Assembly: GCF_910596095.1 (NCBI RefSeq)
Contig: NC_056539.1
Span: forward strand, 23,179,001-23,243,000
From: Thunnus maccoyii
Lineage: Eukaryota > Chordata > Actinopteri > Scombriformes > Scombridae
Length of the DNA stretch: 64,000 nt
Reading direction: 5' to 3'
The translations under genes were made by a program, and so were the position numbers. The notes below the pieces were generated by a model, which saw only the letters and a list, made by a program, of their open reading frames with translations, was not told where the DNA came from and searched no databases. This document shows, one piece after another, positions 42,379-53,630 of the stretch. Position 1 is the first letter of the stretch; each line of letters begins with the position of its first letter.

Positions 42379-42631
42379 GGGAGAGAGAGAGAGAGAGGAG
42401 AGAGAGAGAGGGAGTGAGAGAGAGAGAGAGAGAGAGGGAGACAGAGAGAGAGGAGAGAGAGAGAGAGAGAGAGAGAGGGGGGAACTCCTCCTACCAAATT
42501 ATTCAGACTGGGCAGGCTTTGCTCTCTTCACAAATAGGACACGGTTCTCAAATCCAGGCAGTCCCAACCTGACCTCCAAGCACCGAGGAACCCCTGACTG
42601 GGAAATCGGGAGAGAGAGAGAGAGAGAGAGA

Positions 42632-42696
<65 letters not shown>
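42379..42696. repeat. Long (GA)n tracts in lhx9 promoter
   Basis: Two purine blocks, about 42,379-42,479 (GA with GGGA, GTGA interruptions) and 42,610-42,696 (GA interrupted once by TG at about 42,637, then some 58 uninterrupted bases). They end about 430 bases before the lhx9 start codon. Frames crossing them give Arg-Glu repeats that are not genes. Confidence 0.92.
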
Positions 42697-42700
<4 letters not shown>

Positions 42701-43125
42701 CTAAAAAAGAAACAACAAAAACTTTGTGTCTTTATTTTTGGCGAGTGTTTACACTGTAGCCCCCCCCCTCCCCTCCTCCTCCCTCCCCATCACCACTACC
42801 ACTTCCACACCGGTTTGTCGCATCAGTTGGACTATATATTTTTCCTGGAGGAGAGACATTCACGGAAGAAGGAAAAAGCTGGTGCACCACCACCACCACC
42901 ACCACCACCACCACTACCACCACTCCTCCTGTCCCACCCATGTTGTAGTTTCTTCGGGGTTTTTTTTTCCTTTTCTTTTCTTTTCTTCCAGTTGCCTTTG
43001 CACTCAAGCGAGGAGGTGATCTGAATCTTTGGGGTTGTGTTGTTTTGTGTGCCTCTCTCAGAGCCTCTAAGCCCATTTGGATGCGCTGAGAGAGCGGGGC
43101 GCAGCGCTGCAGTACAGTACAGTAT
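42697..43125 (+). promoter_or_regulatory. lhx9: lhx9 core promoter / 5' UTR
   Basis: Between the GA tract and the start codon lie C/T-rich DNA, a (CAC)n repeat (about 42,882-42,915) and TATATATTTTT at about 42,833, a possible TATA-like element. If used, the 5' UTR would be about 265 nt. Several short upstream ATGs occur in it. The transcription start is not determined. Confidence 0.45.
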
Positions 43126-43305
43126 ATGGAAGTTGTGGGCTGCAAGACAGAGGCAGGCAGTTGCACGTTGCGTCCAGGACCGGGAGCCATGCTTTTCCAC
43201 GGGATCTCCGGGGATCACATCCAAGGGATCATGGAGGAGATGGAGAGAAGGTCGAAAACGGAGTCGCGCCTGGCGAAGGGCATGCAGCTCAACGGGAGGG
43301 AGTCG
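43126..43305 (+). CDS. lhx9: lhx9 exon 1
   Basis: 60 codons, phase 0, donor GTAAGAG. After the 21-residue leader comes the strongly conserved MLFHGISGDHIQGIMEEMER block. The internal Met22 (MLFHG) is a second conserved start that would yield a shorter form. Confidence 0.95.
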
Positions 43306-46300
43306 GTAAGAGCTAGCTCGACCTGTGTTTGCATTAATATAAAACTCTTTTTTTTTTTTATAACCTCCGCCGCCGCTGCTGCTGCGTTAACCACGACTGT
43401 GGCATCGTCGACGTGCAAGGAAACGTGCAATTGTTTTTTGGAGTAGGAAGGAGACCAGATAGAAATTTCCACCTACGCCTTTTTGTTCAGTTCAGATAAG
43501 AATAATTTGTTCTAAACCTTTATCCACAATTCCTTTTCTCTTGGATTGTGAATTTCACTTTGATAGTTTAAATGTCCTAATAGCTCCTCAATTATCTGCA
43601 CAAAAGAATTAGTAAAAACGGTAACTGGCCACAACTTGACATGTTGTTCTCTGCAAACATATTTAGGACATACAGTATTACCCTTGTCATCATAAATAAT
43701 GTCTAAGCCTATTGAGCTGTATTATTTTGTTTGTTGACAACTAATTTAGCAATTTCAGTTGTGGCAGTTACATATCTACAAATAACTGTTGACAAAAACA
43801 TGTTGATTTATTATGATGATGATTATTAATATTATTATATTTGTGCTTTTTGCTTTTAACTGAAACAAATAGTTGTTAATATTTTAAAATATGTTTCTGT
43901 CCAAAACTGTTAAAGTGAATTTGTTTTGAATTTGCCTACGAAGAAAAATATCGATAAAACTAATGAGATGTTAGGTTATCAATGTAAATTTTATTCAAAC
44001 TTATCGATATTCACTTAATTTCACAAAATCAGTGGTTTCATAAATGGTCTTTCTTCCCTCGGTGGGGCCTGCTGTCACACCAAGCCTGTATTTGCTAACA
44101 TCGAGTTTAGTTTGGTCTTCAAAAGGCCGTTTTATACTGGGAATATAGGGAAAATTTAAATATATCATGGCCAAAAAAAGCCACTGTAATCCTGTTGTTA
44201 CTATTTTGAATCATTTACGTTGCATAAGATTTTCCTACCAGTCTGTTGAAGAAAGTAGTGGCCATCAGCTTTCTTCTCTCTCTCTGACCCAGACCATGCC
44301 TTCTATGAGCCCGGAGAAGCCTGCTCTGTGTGCCGGCTGTGGTGGCAAGATTTCGGATAGATACTACCTCCTGGCCGTGGACAAACAGTGGCACCTGCGG
44401 TGTCTCAAATGCTGTGAATGTAAACTAGCGCTGGAATCGGAGCTAACGTGTTTTGCCAAGGATGGGAGTATCTATTGCAAGGAGGATTACTACAGGTAAG
44501 AAAAATTAAGGTTAAGCATTTTATAAATTTACCCCACAAGTCTTCTATATATATATATAAAAGAAAAATGTAGTCCCCCTCTTTCTGTCAGTATGTCACG
44601 CACGCATGCACGCGCGTACACTCAGCCATGCACGCGGCGGGCCGTTTACTGTACGCTGCTGGCTTTATAGGAAAATGCTTTTTAAACTCTTAAATAAACA
44701 AACAACAACTATTTTAGGGAAAAAACATTAAAGAACCACTGTTAGCCCTTATTCAACAGGCTGTGGTTGTTCACCAGGATTTATGCTGAAGACTTTTGGC
44801 CCAATTAGGCCTCAATCTTGTGTGAATAAAATATAATAGTATCGAAAACAATCTCCCAAGAGCCCTGCAGAGTGTTAAGGAGGAATGTGAATTTGTATTT
44901 TTATTTATTTGTGGTTCAGATGGAGCTAATAGTTTCTAAATCTCTGACTGCAGTGTAAAACTGCATCTCTGAATCTATATGTGTCACCTCATTAGAAACA
45001 AAAGAGCACAGTGTTGTGCATTTGTGTTTGTGCGATTTCAGCCTCCTTTGTGTCTTTTGTCAGTATGTACAGCGGCTATATGGAAAATAACCAATGAAAA
45101 AATGGTGTTGTGAGTCAGATTTGTTGTCCCTGATTGTAACACGGGGTTATAGGCAACAATGCAGAGGCCAAAACGTTATGTAGCCTTTAATGCAGTATTA
45201 TATGAAAAATAACCCATGAAAGAAAAGTGAGGCCGTTAAATACCAAGGCCAAAAGTGTTAGCTGTCTCGCCATTACTAGCATTTTGCCTACCAGTAGCCT
45301 TTAGTGTTTAATGTCAGTTAGCAATTGTATATTTTGTCACTGAGGCTGTAGCTGAACTTTTAAAAGCGAAAATATTCTTTAATCCACATACACAAAACAA
45401 AATGTTGCCCATACAAAAAGCCGTAACTCAGTTTCAGGCCAGACGTGGCTATTAGCTCACATTGTAATGTCAATGTATAGGCCTGTTATAGTAGGGCTAT
45501 GAACAGTAAAACACTGACAGATATACACACCCCTCAAAGGCATATGTTAGCCGACTTTTAGCCTGACAGTGCAGGTTATGTTTAGGTTAACTTGCCCAGA
45601 GCTTCTGTCTTTGTGTTTGTCCCATTTGGTCGAGGTGTTTTGACGATTTGTCTGTTCCAGAAGGTTCTCCGTGCAGAGGTGCGCGCGCTGCCACCTCGGG
45701 ATATCGGCCTCTGAGATGGTGATGCGAGCGCGCGACTCCGTGTACCACCTGAGCTGCTTCACGTGCACCACTTGCAACAAGACGCTGACTACGGGCGACC
45801 ACTTCGGCATGAAGGACAGTCTGGTGTACTGCCGGCTCCACTTCGAGACGCTGGTGCAGGGACCGGACTATCACCCCCAGCTCAACTTCGCCGAGCTGGC
45901 AGCCAAGGGCGGCGGCCTCACCCTCCCTTACTTTAACGGCACCGGCACGGCACAGAAGGGAAGGCCGCGCAAGAGGAAGAGTCCGGCCATGGGGATAGAT
46001 ATACCCAGCTATAACACAGGTGAGACAGCATGCTGCTTAGACCAGGGCCTCACGTCAAGTATGGACAAACACACATTAGAAAACAACTTACATTCAGTCT
46101 GCAAGAGGAGGTCATGATTAAGTTTAGTGCAGAATTGACCTGTAGCGTAAAACTGTTTACCCAAATAGTATGTAGACAGGCCTAGCAGTGGGACGGTGAA
46201 ATCTGCAGTAAAACACACCGAAATTACTGTGAATGTAAACATTGAACTATTTCTTAAGTAGGCTACACGCCTCTGGGAGACATTGAATGACCGAACTTTA

Positions 46301-47957
46301 CTATATTTGCTATATTGTAGTTTTTGTATTCTTCATTAAAATCTAATGACTCTGCTGAGAAATACGACATCAGGAAAATTAAGTCAAAATTACACACACG
46401 AATACGTAAATAAATAAACAAATAAATAAGTCATTTCATTAATATGATTCAGTTTTTCATCTTAATTTCTAGGTAGGTTTTGTTTCCATTACGCACAAAG
46501 ACCCTCGCTTGTTAATCCAGATAGTTCCTAAATGCTCCAGCTGTAACAGTTGTAGCTCTGCCTTACATTTCTGAAATGAATACATCCGTCCTGTAGGCTA
46601 TGAAAATATAAGTGAACATTGTCTGCGTGTAACGGCTTCTGCAGCCGTGGGCTAATTGATCAGCTTTCTGTCCACGCGTCTTTTACGCACAGTTTCTGTG
46701 TTTGCAACTTTGGCGTGTGTTGCAACGAGAATGATCGAAATCTGACCTCGCCGTCAACTTGCGCATCGACTTTTATCATTAAGGCTTATATTAGGTCAAA
46801 ATAGATGAATAGAGTTGGTTTGAGGGGGGTAAATTAAGTTTGCGTAAAAATTGTAGCCAAATAAAAATAATGTTTTGTCTGTCTTTGACTTCTGTTGGGG
46901 GTAGAAAAAACATCGCAGTCTACATTAAGCTACTGTTAAATAGGTTTCATCTCAGATCTTGCATTGAATCGCTGAATGTTATAACCCGACCCCCACCCCC
47001 CCCCTGCAGCGTCCCCATTTTGTTGTCGCTTTCTGCGAATTAGTGTGCGGTTGAGAAAGTTTGTCATTGTGCGCCAAGTTTCCTCTGTTCCTGCTGAATA
47101 GGGAGGAATAAGGGTAATCTGCGCGTTAATTGTTCTTCGTTAATTGGAGGTGACGTTGGAATCCCTGGCCTCCTGTGCGGCGGTCAGCACAGTTCTCAGG
47201 GACACAGCAGCGCCGTGCAGAGGGGCCTGCTGCAGGGAGAGGCCAGGGGCTGAAAAACACAGCACTGTACAGTCAGCGCTCCGGTTGAAAGGGCTTTGGT
47301 TTGTTATTCGTAAACACAATTCCAAGAGATTATGCAAATCCTAAAGTTCTCATGGATGATTTAATAGGAAATAGCTATAGTAGTCCTGTGATTTTTCTTT
47401 AATAGGACGACATGCCAACCACAGAAAAGCTTTAAAACATCAACCACAACAGGTAAAAAAAAAAAAAATGCACAAAAGAAAATCCCATAGTAATGGAAAA
47501 AGGCATAAAATAAAATACAGTGAGATAATGTCCCTGTGAAGTCATTATTAAGCAGCACAGACACAGTAATGTCCCAGTGGGAATATTATATTTTTCATTT
47601 GGGATATTTAAATAGGTGGAAGAAGAATAGACTAGAATAGAATAGAATAAAATAGAATATATTCATATTTCAAAAGAAGCTTATTGGCTTTTTATGCTTG
47701 AGTGCCTTTTTTTTTTGGTTTGTTTTTTTAAATGTTGTAAATGTTATAATTCTGTGATGGATTTTTGACCACCACATACGATTCAAATTAGCCACTAACT
47801 TGGATATAAAAAAAATGTAATGAAAAAACAAAAACTGAGATTAATTTAGATCGGAAACAACTGCAAGATTTAGTCTTTATTTTCTCTTTTCCAAAGTGCT
47901 CTTTTTTTTTCTATGCTGGGATATAATATCCCACACACACACACACACACACACCCA

Positions 47958-47988
<31 letters not shown>

Positions 47989-50739
47989 CCCTCATTTCAG
48001 TCTCACACTGTTTGGTAGGTTAATATATCATTCTGCAGATCAGGAAACTCATATTCATGACAAATAGGATGAGGTTTTGTTTGAGGTTTTGTTTCTTCTG
48101 TAGCGAGCACATTCATGTTTGTTTCCACCAGGGAAAGGTGTGGGTCTACTGTGTATTCCACACCACTCAGTAAAGTTTGGTCTTGTTTGGATATAGAGAC
48201 CCCTAGTGGGTAATATCAAGTGAAACACAATCCAGTGAAGGCTGGAACAGAAGAGCATAGATGTCAATGATTGTCATATTAATTGTGTGTATAGATGTCA
48301 GAAGAAGTCTCATATAACAAAAAACATCACTCACACTATTGTAACATGGACCATAACATATCGCCATGTAGAATAGTAAATCTGTACCTCCTTTATTTAA
48401 AATGATCTGTTATTTTCCATGACCCAGTAATTGATGTGTGGGAAAGTGTTTGCACTGCATCCTCATGATAAAGTGTTGGCATAATTCATTTGAGATTTTT
48501 TCAGCCACTGAGAAAAACAACTGGTCAGCATTTCGGTTACAAGAAAACAAAGAAATCAATACAACCTACTATATAATTTAGAAATCCTATGCTTATTGTT
48601 TGTTGGCTAGTTCTTCTCTCTGCATCTGCAGTAAAGTAAGAGTTGAGATCTTATAACACCTGTTCTTGCTTAGAAACTAGATTCTATAGTAAAATTAAAA
48701 ATCAATAAAGAATCAGTGTTCATTGAGGGTGTTTTCGCTGTGTATTTACAGTCACTCATTTCCTAATTTAACTTACAAGTATTTATGTGACGTTGGGATT
48801 TTCACTGGCGCAACAGTATGGTATTTTTGCAGAGATTGCATTTATAAAAAAAATATCCCACTAAAGTTGCGTGTTAAGAATTTTTTTCTTAATACAGTGA
48901 TAAATGTTCCAACAGCACTGTTTCGCCGTGCACGCATTTAATTTAGTGTATCCGTTTTTTGCACCATCTTTAAGTATTTTACACATACTAATCTATTGAC
49001 AAATGAGGCCCATTAGGCCTATTAATCTTTGCAAACACCAGCAGAAATAATTTATCCCAGTCCCAGTGTGTGTTTAAAATACATCTACTTGCTTTGTTTG
49101 AAATCTACAACTGCAGTTTATGTTAAACCACAATAACTGAAATATCTAATTATACACATGTAAAGAGCCTAAATTAATTTCATTTTTATCTGTTCATTCA
49201 CTTTTTTCACTGTCGCTGATTCACATATTCTTATTACATTTAAATACACTAAACCCTCATTTAATGACATGCAGGTATAACAATTATAACATAACAAGTC
49301 AATGGAAATTAATGAAACTACAGTCATTTCTCTCTCTGCTAAAATTGACATGCAACAATATTTTAAATTCAATATTTGGCTGTAAAACTAGTGTAACATC
49401 TCATTAGTCGCCAGTGCAAATAATTTGATTTAAGCAGCTTCTGGGTTTGAATAACATTAACTTGATACTGGAGTAATCCTCTTTATTACCAGTCAGTCGT
49501 CTATCACTTGTCTCAAGAAAATCCTTGGGTGGAGTAAACTTTCACGTAAATTAAACTAAATCCCTTGCTGAGTTTAATTTTTATTTACAGTTTTTGAAGT
49601 CCTTTCAGACATTCAGCCGTCCCTGTGCTCTGCTCTTTGCCCTCTCAGGCTGTAACGAGAACGACACCGATCACTTGGACCGGGACCAGCAGTCCTACCC
49701 TCCAACACAGAAGACCAAACGCATGCGGACCTCCTTCAAGCACCATCAGCTGCGGACAATGAAATCCTACTTTGCCATCAACCACAACCCAGATGCCAAG
49801 GACTTAAAGCAGCTGGCCCAGAAAACAGGCCTCACTAAGAGAGTTCTACAGGTAAGCAGAGAGCCATTCTTCTTACTGATCTGATCACCCCCATATCTGT
49901 GTCTGCACCCCACTCCTCCTCCATGTCCCTCTCATTTCACACCCAAATTATCACTAAAGTCATCTTTTTGTTTTTGTTTGTTTGATTGGTCCATTTAGTC
50001 ATTAGATGTATATCCAGGGGTTTTTTTATCTGAAATTTTGTAGATCTTTAAATGTTATTTTTTTTGGGAAAGAAAGGAGAAAAGTAGTTCCTAAGCGTAG
50101 AAAGCTAAGTGTTAAACTGTAGATAATATTATTTATAATGAGAGTGCACATGTCCTTTTTATCTGTGGAACTGAAGTAAACTCTCACAGATAAAATATTT
50201 AAAATAATGGGATACTTTTTGATTGCTATTAAAATCCACACTCTTGTATTCAGTGTTCAGGTGCTAACTGGTTCATTGTTCTCTGCCCCTAAAGCTCAAA
50301 ATAATGTATGAAAATTGCCATAAATTGCCATATATATACATAAGGCAACTTGATACAGTAATAGCTGTGATAACATGTAATGTAAACTACTGTATATTCA
50401 TGGAGAGAAATGATACTTTCTTTTTTAAAAAATAATTCCTACTTAAACACAAAAAGTAAAAGCCACACTGGGATTGGTTTGCAGGTTTGGTTCCAAAACG
50501 CAAGAGCCAAATTCAGAAGGAACGTTTTGCGACAGGAGAATGGAGGTGTTGATAAGGCTGATGGCACCTCACTCCCTCCACCCTCATCCGAGAGTGGGGC
50601 CCTGACCCCCCCCTCCAGCGCGGCCACACTAACAGACCTGACAAACCCCTCTATCACTGTAGTGACCTCCGTCACCTCTAGTTTGGACAGCCATGATTCG
50701 GGGAGCCCTTCGCAAACTACCTTGACAAACCTTTTCTAA
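43126..50739 (+). CDS. lhx9: LIM/homeobox protein Lhx9, full-length isoform
   Basis: Five coding exons (43,126-43,305; 44,293-44,495; 45,661-46,019; 49,649-49,851; 50,485-50,739) join in frame at GT/AG borders to give 399 residues, against 397 in human. The first-exon start MEVVGCK parallels the human MEIVGCR, which decides the ATG. LIM domain 1 spans about residues 73-130, LIM domain 2 about 135-190, a basic GRPRKRK patch lies at 228-234, and the homeodomain is 269-328 with WFQNARAKFRRN in helix 3. The C-terminus is Ser/Thr-rich and ends SQTTLTNLF. Lhx9 is a nuclear LIM-homeodomain transcription factor that partners with Ldb1/CLIM. It acts in forebrain (diencephalon, pineal), limb and gonad development. 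The sequence fits Lhx9 rather than its paralogue Lhx2. Confidence 0.98.
43306..44292 (+). other. lhx9: lhx9 intron 1
   Basis: AT-rich, about 1 kb. It begins with (CCG)-like GCCGCCGCTGCTGCTG near 43,367 and a T run. No other feature seen. Confidence 0.9.
44293..44495 (+). CDS. lhx9: lhx9 exon 2 (LIM domain 1)
   Basis: 203 nt between TCTCTGACCCAG and GTAAGA, ending in phase 2. It encodes TMPSMSPEKP and LIM1 with zinc ligands in CAGC, the HLRC/CCEC region and the IYCKED end. The frame stays open 126 nt into the preceding intron, back to an ATG at 44,167. Confidence 0.97.
44496..45660 (+). other. lhx9: lhx9 intron 2
   Basis: About 1.2 kb, AT-rich, with a short TA repeat (about 44,548-44,560) and GCACGCATGCACGCGCG alternating purine-pyrimidine DNA near 44,600. 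Nothing else recognised. Confidence 0.9.
45661..46019 (+). CDS. lhx9: lhx9 exon 3 (LIM domain 2 and linker)
   Basis: 359 nt between TCTGTTCCAG and GTGAGA. It completes LIM1 (RRF), encodes LIM2 (CARC...CRLHFE) and the linker with PYFNGTG and the basic GRPRKRKSP patch. The exon is clearly GC-richer than its introns. Confidence 0.97.
47040..47350. promoter_or_regulatory. lhx9: Candidate intronic enhancer of lhx9
   Basis: GC-balanced unique DNA inside an AT-rich intron. CGTTAATTG occurs twice in the same orientation, starting at 47,124 and 47,138 (14 bp apart), as homeodomain-type sites. A FOX-type GTAAACA lies at 47,310-47,316 and a perfect POU octamer ATGCAAAT at 47,332-47,339. Clustering of such sites is typical of developmental enhancers. 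Conservation and activity are untested. Confidence 0.4.
47931..47990. repeat. Compound (CA)n microsatellite
   Basis: Two CA runs joined by CACCCACACCCACA, in lhx9 intron 3. Confidence 0.9.
49649..49851 (+). CDS. lhx9: lhx9 exon 4 (homeodomain helices 1-2)
   Basis: 203 nt between GCCCTCTCAG and GTAAGC, ending in phase 0 exactly after LTKRVLQ. It encodes the acidic CNENDTDHLDRD segment and homeodomain residues 1-47. This donor is shared by exon 5 and the alpha exon, so it decides which isoform is made. Confidence 0.97.
49852..50484 (+). other. lhx9: lhx9 intron 4
   Basis: 633 bases, AT-rich. It splits the homeodomain between codons 47 and 48, an intron position used in LIM-homeodomain genes and the branch point for the alpha form. 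No other feature seen. Confidence 0.9.
50485..50739 (+). CDS. lhx9: lhx9 exon 5 (homeodomain helix 3, C-terminus)
   Basis: Acceptor GGTTTGCAG, 84 codons and TAA. It begins with VWFQNARAKFRR, the DNA-recognition helix, and continues into the Ser/Thr/Pro-rich C-terminal region. Confidence 0.97.
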   Translation, partial: VWFQNARAKFRRNVLRQENGGVDKADGTSLPPPSSESGALTPPSSAATLTDLTNPSITVVTSVTSSLDSHDSGSPSQTTLTNLF

Positions 50740-51356
50740 CAAGCTATCTCTAGCAGACTGATTTTTATTTTATCTGATTTTTTTGTTTTGGTTTTTTTTC
50801 TTTTTTCTTTTTTTTTTTTTTTTTTTTTTAAATTTTCTTTCCTCAATTTACATTTTATTTTTTTAAGTGACACCTTTAAATCAACCAGAGACAGCTCCTT
50901 GGAACAGAAAGTGCTGTACTGTGTACACAAACAAGAACAACAAGAGCAAGAACAGCAGCGACCACATTAAAACACAAGAAAATCATTTTAATGTGTAGCA
51001 TTTGAAACCGCATGGCAGCCGTGTCTGTAGTTGACTTACAGTATGCAGAGATTGATTCTGGACGGGACATTTTGAAGTTGAAAGCATTAGAAAATTGTCA
51101 TGGATTCCACAATTCACTGGAAAAAAATAAGTTAACTCGAAGCTTGTTTGGAAAACTAGAATTCTTTTTTACTTGATTTGACTTTATTTGTACATTTGTT
51201 TTGAATTATGATAAAGTGAGCCCTTCCTAATTTATGGTTAATTGGTAATTTTAAAATAATATGACTATTTTGCCCTCAGAAACCTGTATATGTATGCACT
51301 GTGTTCGCACTATCCAATTTAAAGATTTTTTTTTTCTGTTTTTGAATAATTTGGGA

Positions 51357-51362
51357 AATAAA
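51357..51362 (+). terminator. lhx9: Poly(A) signal, lhx9 proximal
   Basis: AATAAA, followed within 30 bases by TGTTCTGTATATGGG, a plausible GU-rich downstream element. Confidence 0.5.
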
Positions 51363-52666
51363 CTTGTAGAATGTTCTGTATATGGGTAACTCCAGAAAAC
51401 AGGCTTTAATTATTTCCGAATGTTTCAGTCTTTAGACTGAGTTGGATGGAATCAGACATTGGGATATCTCACAGAGCTACATGTTAAACATCTAAATTGG
51501 ATTTCCTAAGCACCTAACTATTGCAGCTTATATGGCGGGTAGATGCTGAAACCACAACATAACGTTTTGTCTTGATTCAAAACTCTACTGTGATAAAGAG
51601 AAAGAAGCAAATCCCACAATCTGTACAGTGGTAACTGTTCAACATGTAATGCAGTCACATTGACAGAAATGGTTTGATAATTAGAGATCAGGAAGAGAAA
51701 TTCCGATTGGAGAGCAGTTTATGGGCACTGTTGTAATCGATTGTTTTCATGACAGAGCACTTTTTCGGATTTGTTGGCCTCATAGATTAGCCGTAGTCAA
51801 ATGGATACTAGCAAACATATCCATAGACCCACAGATAAACTCAATTGCACAGTGACAATATACTGCCCGGTGAAAAGTGCATTATAGTTTTTATCATGTT
51901 GCTCAGGGTAACGATGTGATTTTAAAAGGGAAAAGGAGTAGGGGTGAGAAATTAAGTGGTTGCAACGTTGCAAGCTAGATTTGTAGAGCTGACATGAACA
52001 TTCAAATGACCTCAGATAGGTGGAGTCGTAAGAGGCAGCCAGTGGGAAATCATTGTCCATGTGTTCTCCTTTTTGGCCATATTTATACTTTCTTTAATGA
52101 CACTTGCCACTGAACAGACCAAAAACATGTTTCTTCTGGCTGAAAGATAGAGATAAAAGAAAGAGAAAGAGAGCAAATCTTCAATGGAGTTGATACATTT
52201 CATTGTGAGCGTCACAATTTGTTCTATTGTAGAACAAAGTGGTACTCTAGATCTACTTAATGAAGTAGATGCCTAACTCAGTTCTACTATGTGCCTTATG
52301 CTATAACTTGGGAGAAAGTTTGTGAAATTCAGGATATATGTGTTCTTTGTTAACTGATTCACATCCTTTTGACGCCTCACTAGTTTTGTACTGTTTTGCA
52401 TCTTATTTTCGAAGATCTTTTTATGGTGTATCCTGTTAAAAAGGGGGCAGCGATGTCACAGAAAGCATTTGTGCACTCTTTCAGATATAGTTGGGTAATC
52501 CAAGAACCTTATATATTGATCTTCGTGTTAATAGTTGAGTACAGTAAGTGTTCTATCAAGATTGTCCATGTTTCCCTGTTTCTTGATAAAGATGGTGTAT
52601 AGAAACTATTTCCCCCTAAATATTTATGGACCAAACGGTTGTTATATATCTTATTAAATTTGTGTG

Positions 52667-52672
52667 AATAAA
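52667..52672 (+). terminator. lhx9: Poly(A) signal, lhx9 distal
   Basis: AATAAA within GTGAATAAAAAATAC, followed by a TTTTATTTTTC stretch. It lies 450 bases before the alpha exon. Confidence 0.5.
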
Positions 52673-53122
52673 AAATACTTTGCTTTAAATGGGTTTTATT
52701 TTTCATTACACTTGCCATTTTTGTGTTCTTTCTTGAATACAATTTTCGTTTCTCACATCAACAAAAGAGAAAGCATTCAGTTATTAATGACCAGTTAAAC
52801 GTCGTTCCTCATTTTTGCTTCCATTTTTAATTTCTATTTCCTATTTTATGATGTTTATGGTTTTTAACGTAATGCCCCATGGATTTGCATCTAAACCCTG
52901 CAGTCAAAAACATGAAATTGCTTTTTAATGCATGAACATGGCTTTAAAATTTAAATCAAAGGAATGCTGCAAAGCATATATTGATATATATCTATATACA
53001 TATGCAGTATATATTTATGCATAACATATTGGTAAACCTAAAATGAATTAAGAGTAAATGCAGACCCCGTAAAGCCAGGTTGCTCTGTAGTTAATATATT
53101 CTTACTCTATCATTTCTTTCAG

Positions 53123-53179
53123 GGAGAACAAATCTTGGGGCATTACAGCCATACATCCCGACGTTTGAAAATTCCCTAA
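53123..53179 (+). CDS. lhx9: lhx9 alternative last exon (Lhx9-alpha)
   Basis: After CATTTCTTTCAG the frame continues in phase with exon 4: GEQILGHYSHTSRRLKIP and stop. Mammalian LHX9 isoform 2 (alpha) ends with an almost identical peptide. Splicing exon 4 to this exon gives a 333-residue protein with both LIM domains but a homeodomain cut at residue 47, without helix 3, so it should not bind DNA. Published work on mouse Lhx9-alpha describes such a form and proposes a modulatory or dominant-negative role. The exon lies 2.4 kb beyond the main stop codon. The following AATAAA at 53,455-53,460 fits its poly(A) signal. Confidence 0.93.
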   Translation, partial: GEQILGHYSHTSRRLKIP

Positions 53180-53454
53180 AGTATTAACAGAAGGGGAAAA
53201 CTTTGATGGGAATTCCTCACCATTGAAGACAAAGACAATATTAGGATAAGATGATAGAATATTGAGAACAAATAAACAACATAAAACCTGTTTCAGCTGC
53301 AAATGTACAACAGATGATTTTTTCTAAACAAAAGTTTGTCCTGAATGTTTGAATCCATCAACGGAGGAGACCCCACTATGTATGATATTTATGATATCAA
53401 TGTGAAAAAAAAAAAAAACTGTCTGTATTGGAATGGCACATGCACAAAAATGAA

Positions 53455-53460
53455 AATAAA
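53455..53460 (+). terminator. lhx9: Poly(A) signal, Lhx9-alpha transcript
   Basis: AATAAA 276 bases after the alpha stop codon, followed by TGTATTGTAAC and then an A run (53,480-53,499). Confidence 0.55.
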
Positions 53461-53597
53461 ATGTATTGTAACATAGTAAAAAAAAAAAAAAAAAAAAACC
53501 TCACAGAAAGGCATAGGATGTGGTTAAAAGACAGAAGGCATCCAACATGACCACAGTGTGAAACAAGAGACAGTATGGATGTTATTGGTACGAGCAC

Positions 53598-53630
53598 ACA
53601 CACACTCACACACACACACACACACACACG
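53598..53630. repeat. (CA)n microsatellite
   Basis: CA run, with further CA-rich DNA to 53,770. Frames on both strands around it are repeat translations. Confidence 0.85.

Larger units (their letters stand above)
46020..49648 (+). other. lhx9: lhx9 intron 3
   Basis: The largest intron, 3.6 kb. It holds a candidate enhancer (47.05-47.35 kb), a TAGAA-type repeat (47,625-47,660) and CA repeats (47,931-47,990). The rest is AT-rich and featureless to me. Confidence 0.9.
50740..52690 (+). other. lhx9: lhx9 3' UTR of the full-length isoform
   Basis: AT-rich, no credible coding frame. A long T tract (50,807-50,829) lies 70 bases after the stop. Two canonical AATAAA signals (51,357 and 52,667) predict 3' UTRs of about 0.65 or 1.95 kb. 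Confidence 0.6.

Noticed and set aside
42368..43024. 218-codon frame before lhx9
   Set aside because: Much of it is Arg-Glu repeats from the GA tract plus Pro runs from the CAC repeat. It overlaps the lhx9 promoter/5' UTR.
46020..46117. Extension of lhx9 exon 3 past its donor
   Set aside because: It would add 33 codons by intron retention, but GTGAGA is a good donor and the spliced frame reproduces the known Lhx9 sequence exactly.
43126..50739. Assignment to lhx2 instead of lhx9
   Set aside because: The MEVVGCK/MLFHGISG leader, the CNENDTDHLDRD segment and the GEQILGHYS alternative tail are features of Lhx9; neighbouring C1orf53 and dennd1b also fit the Lhx9 locus.
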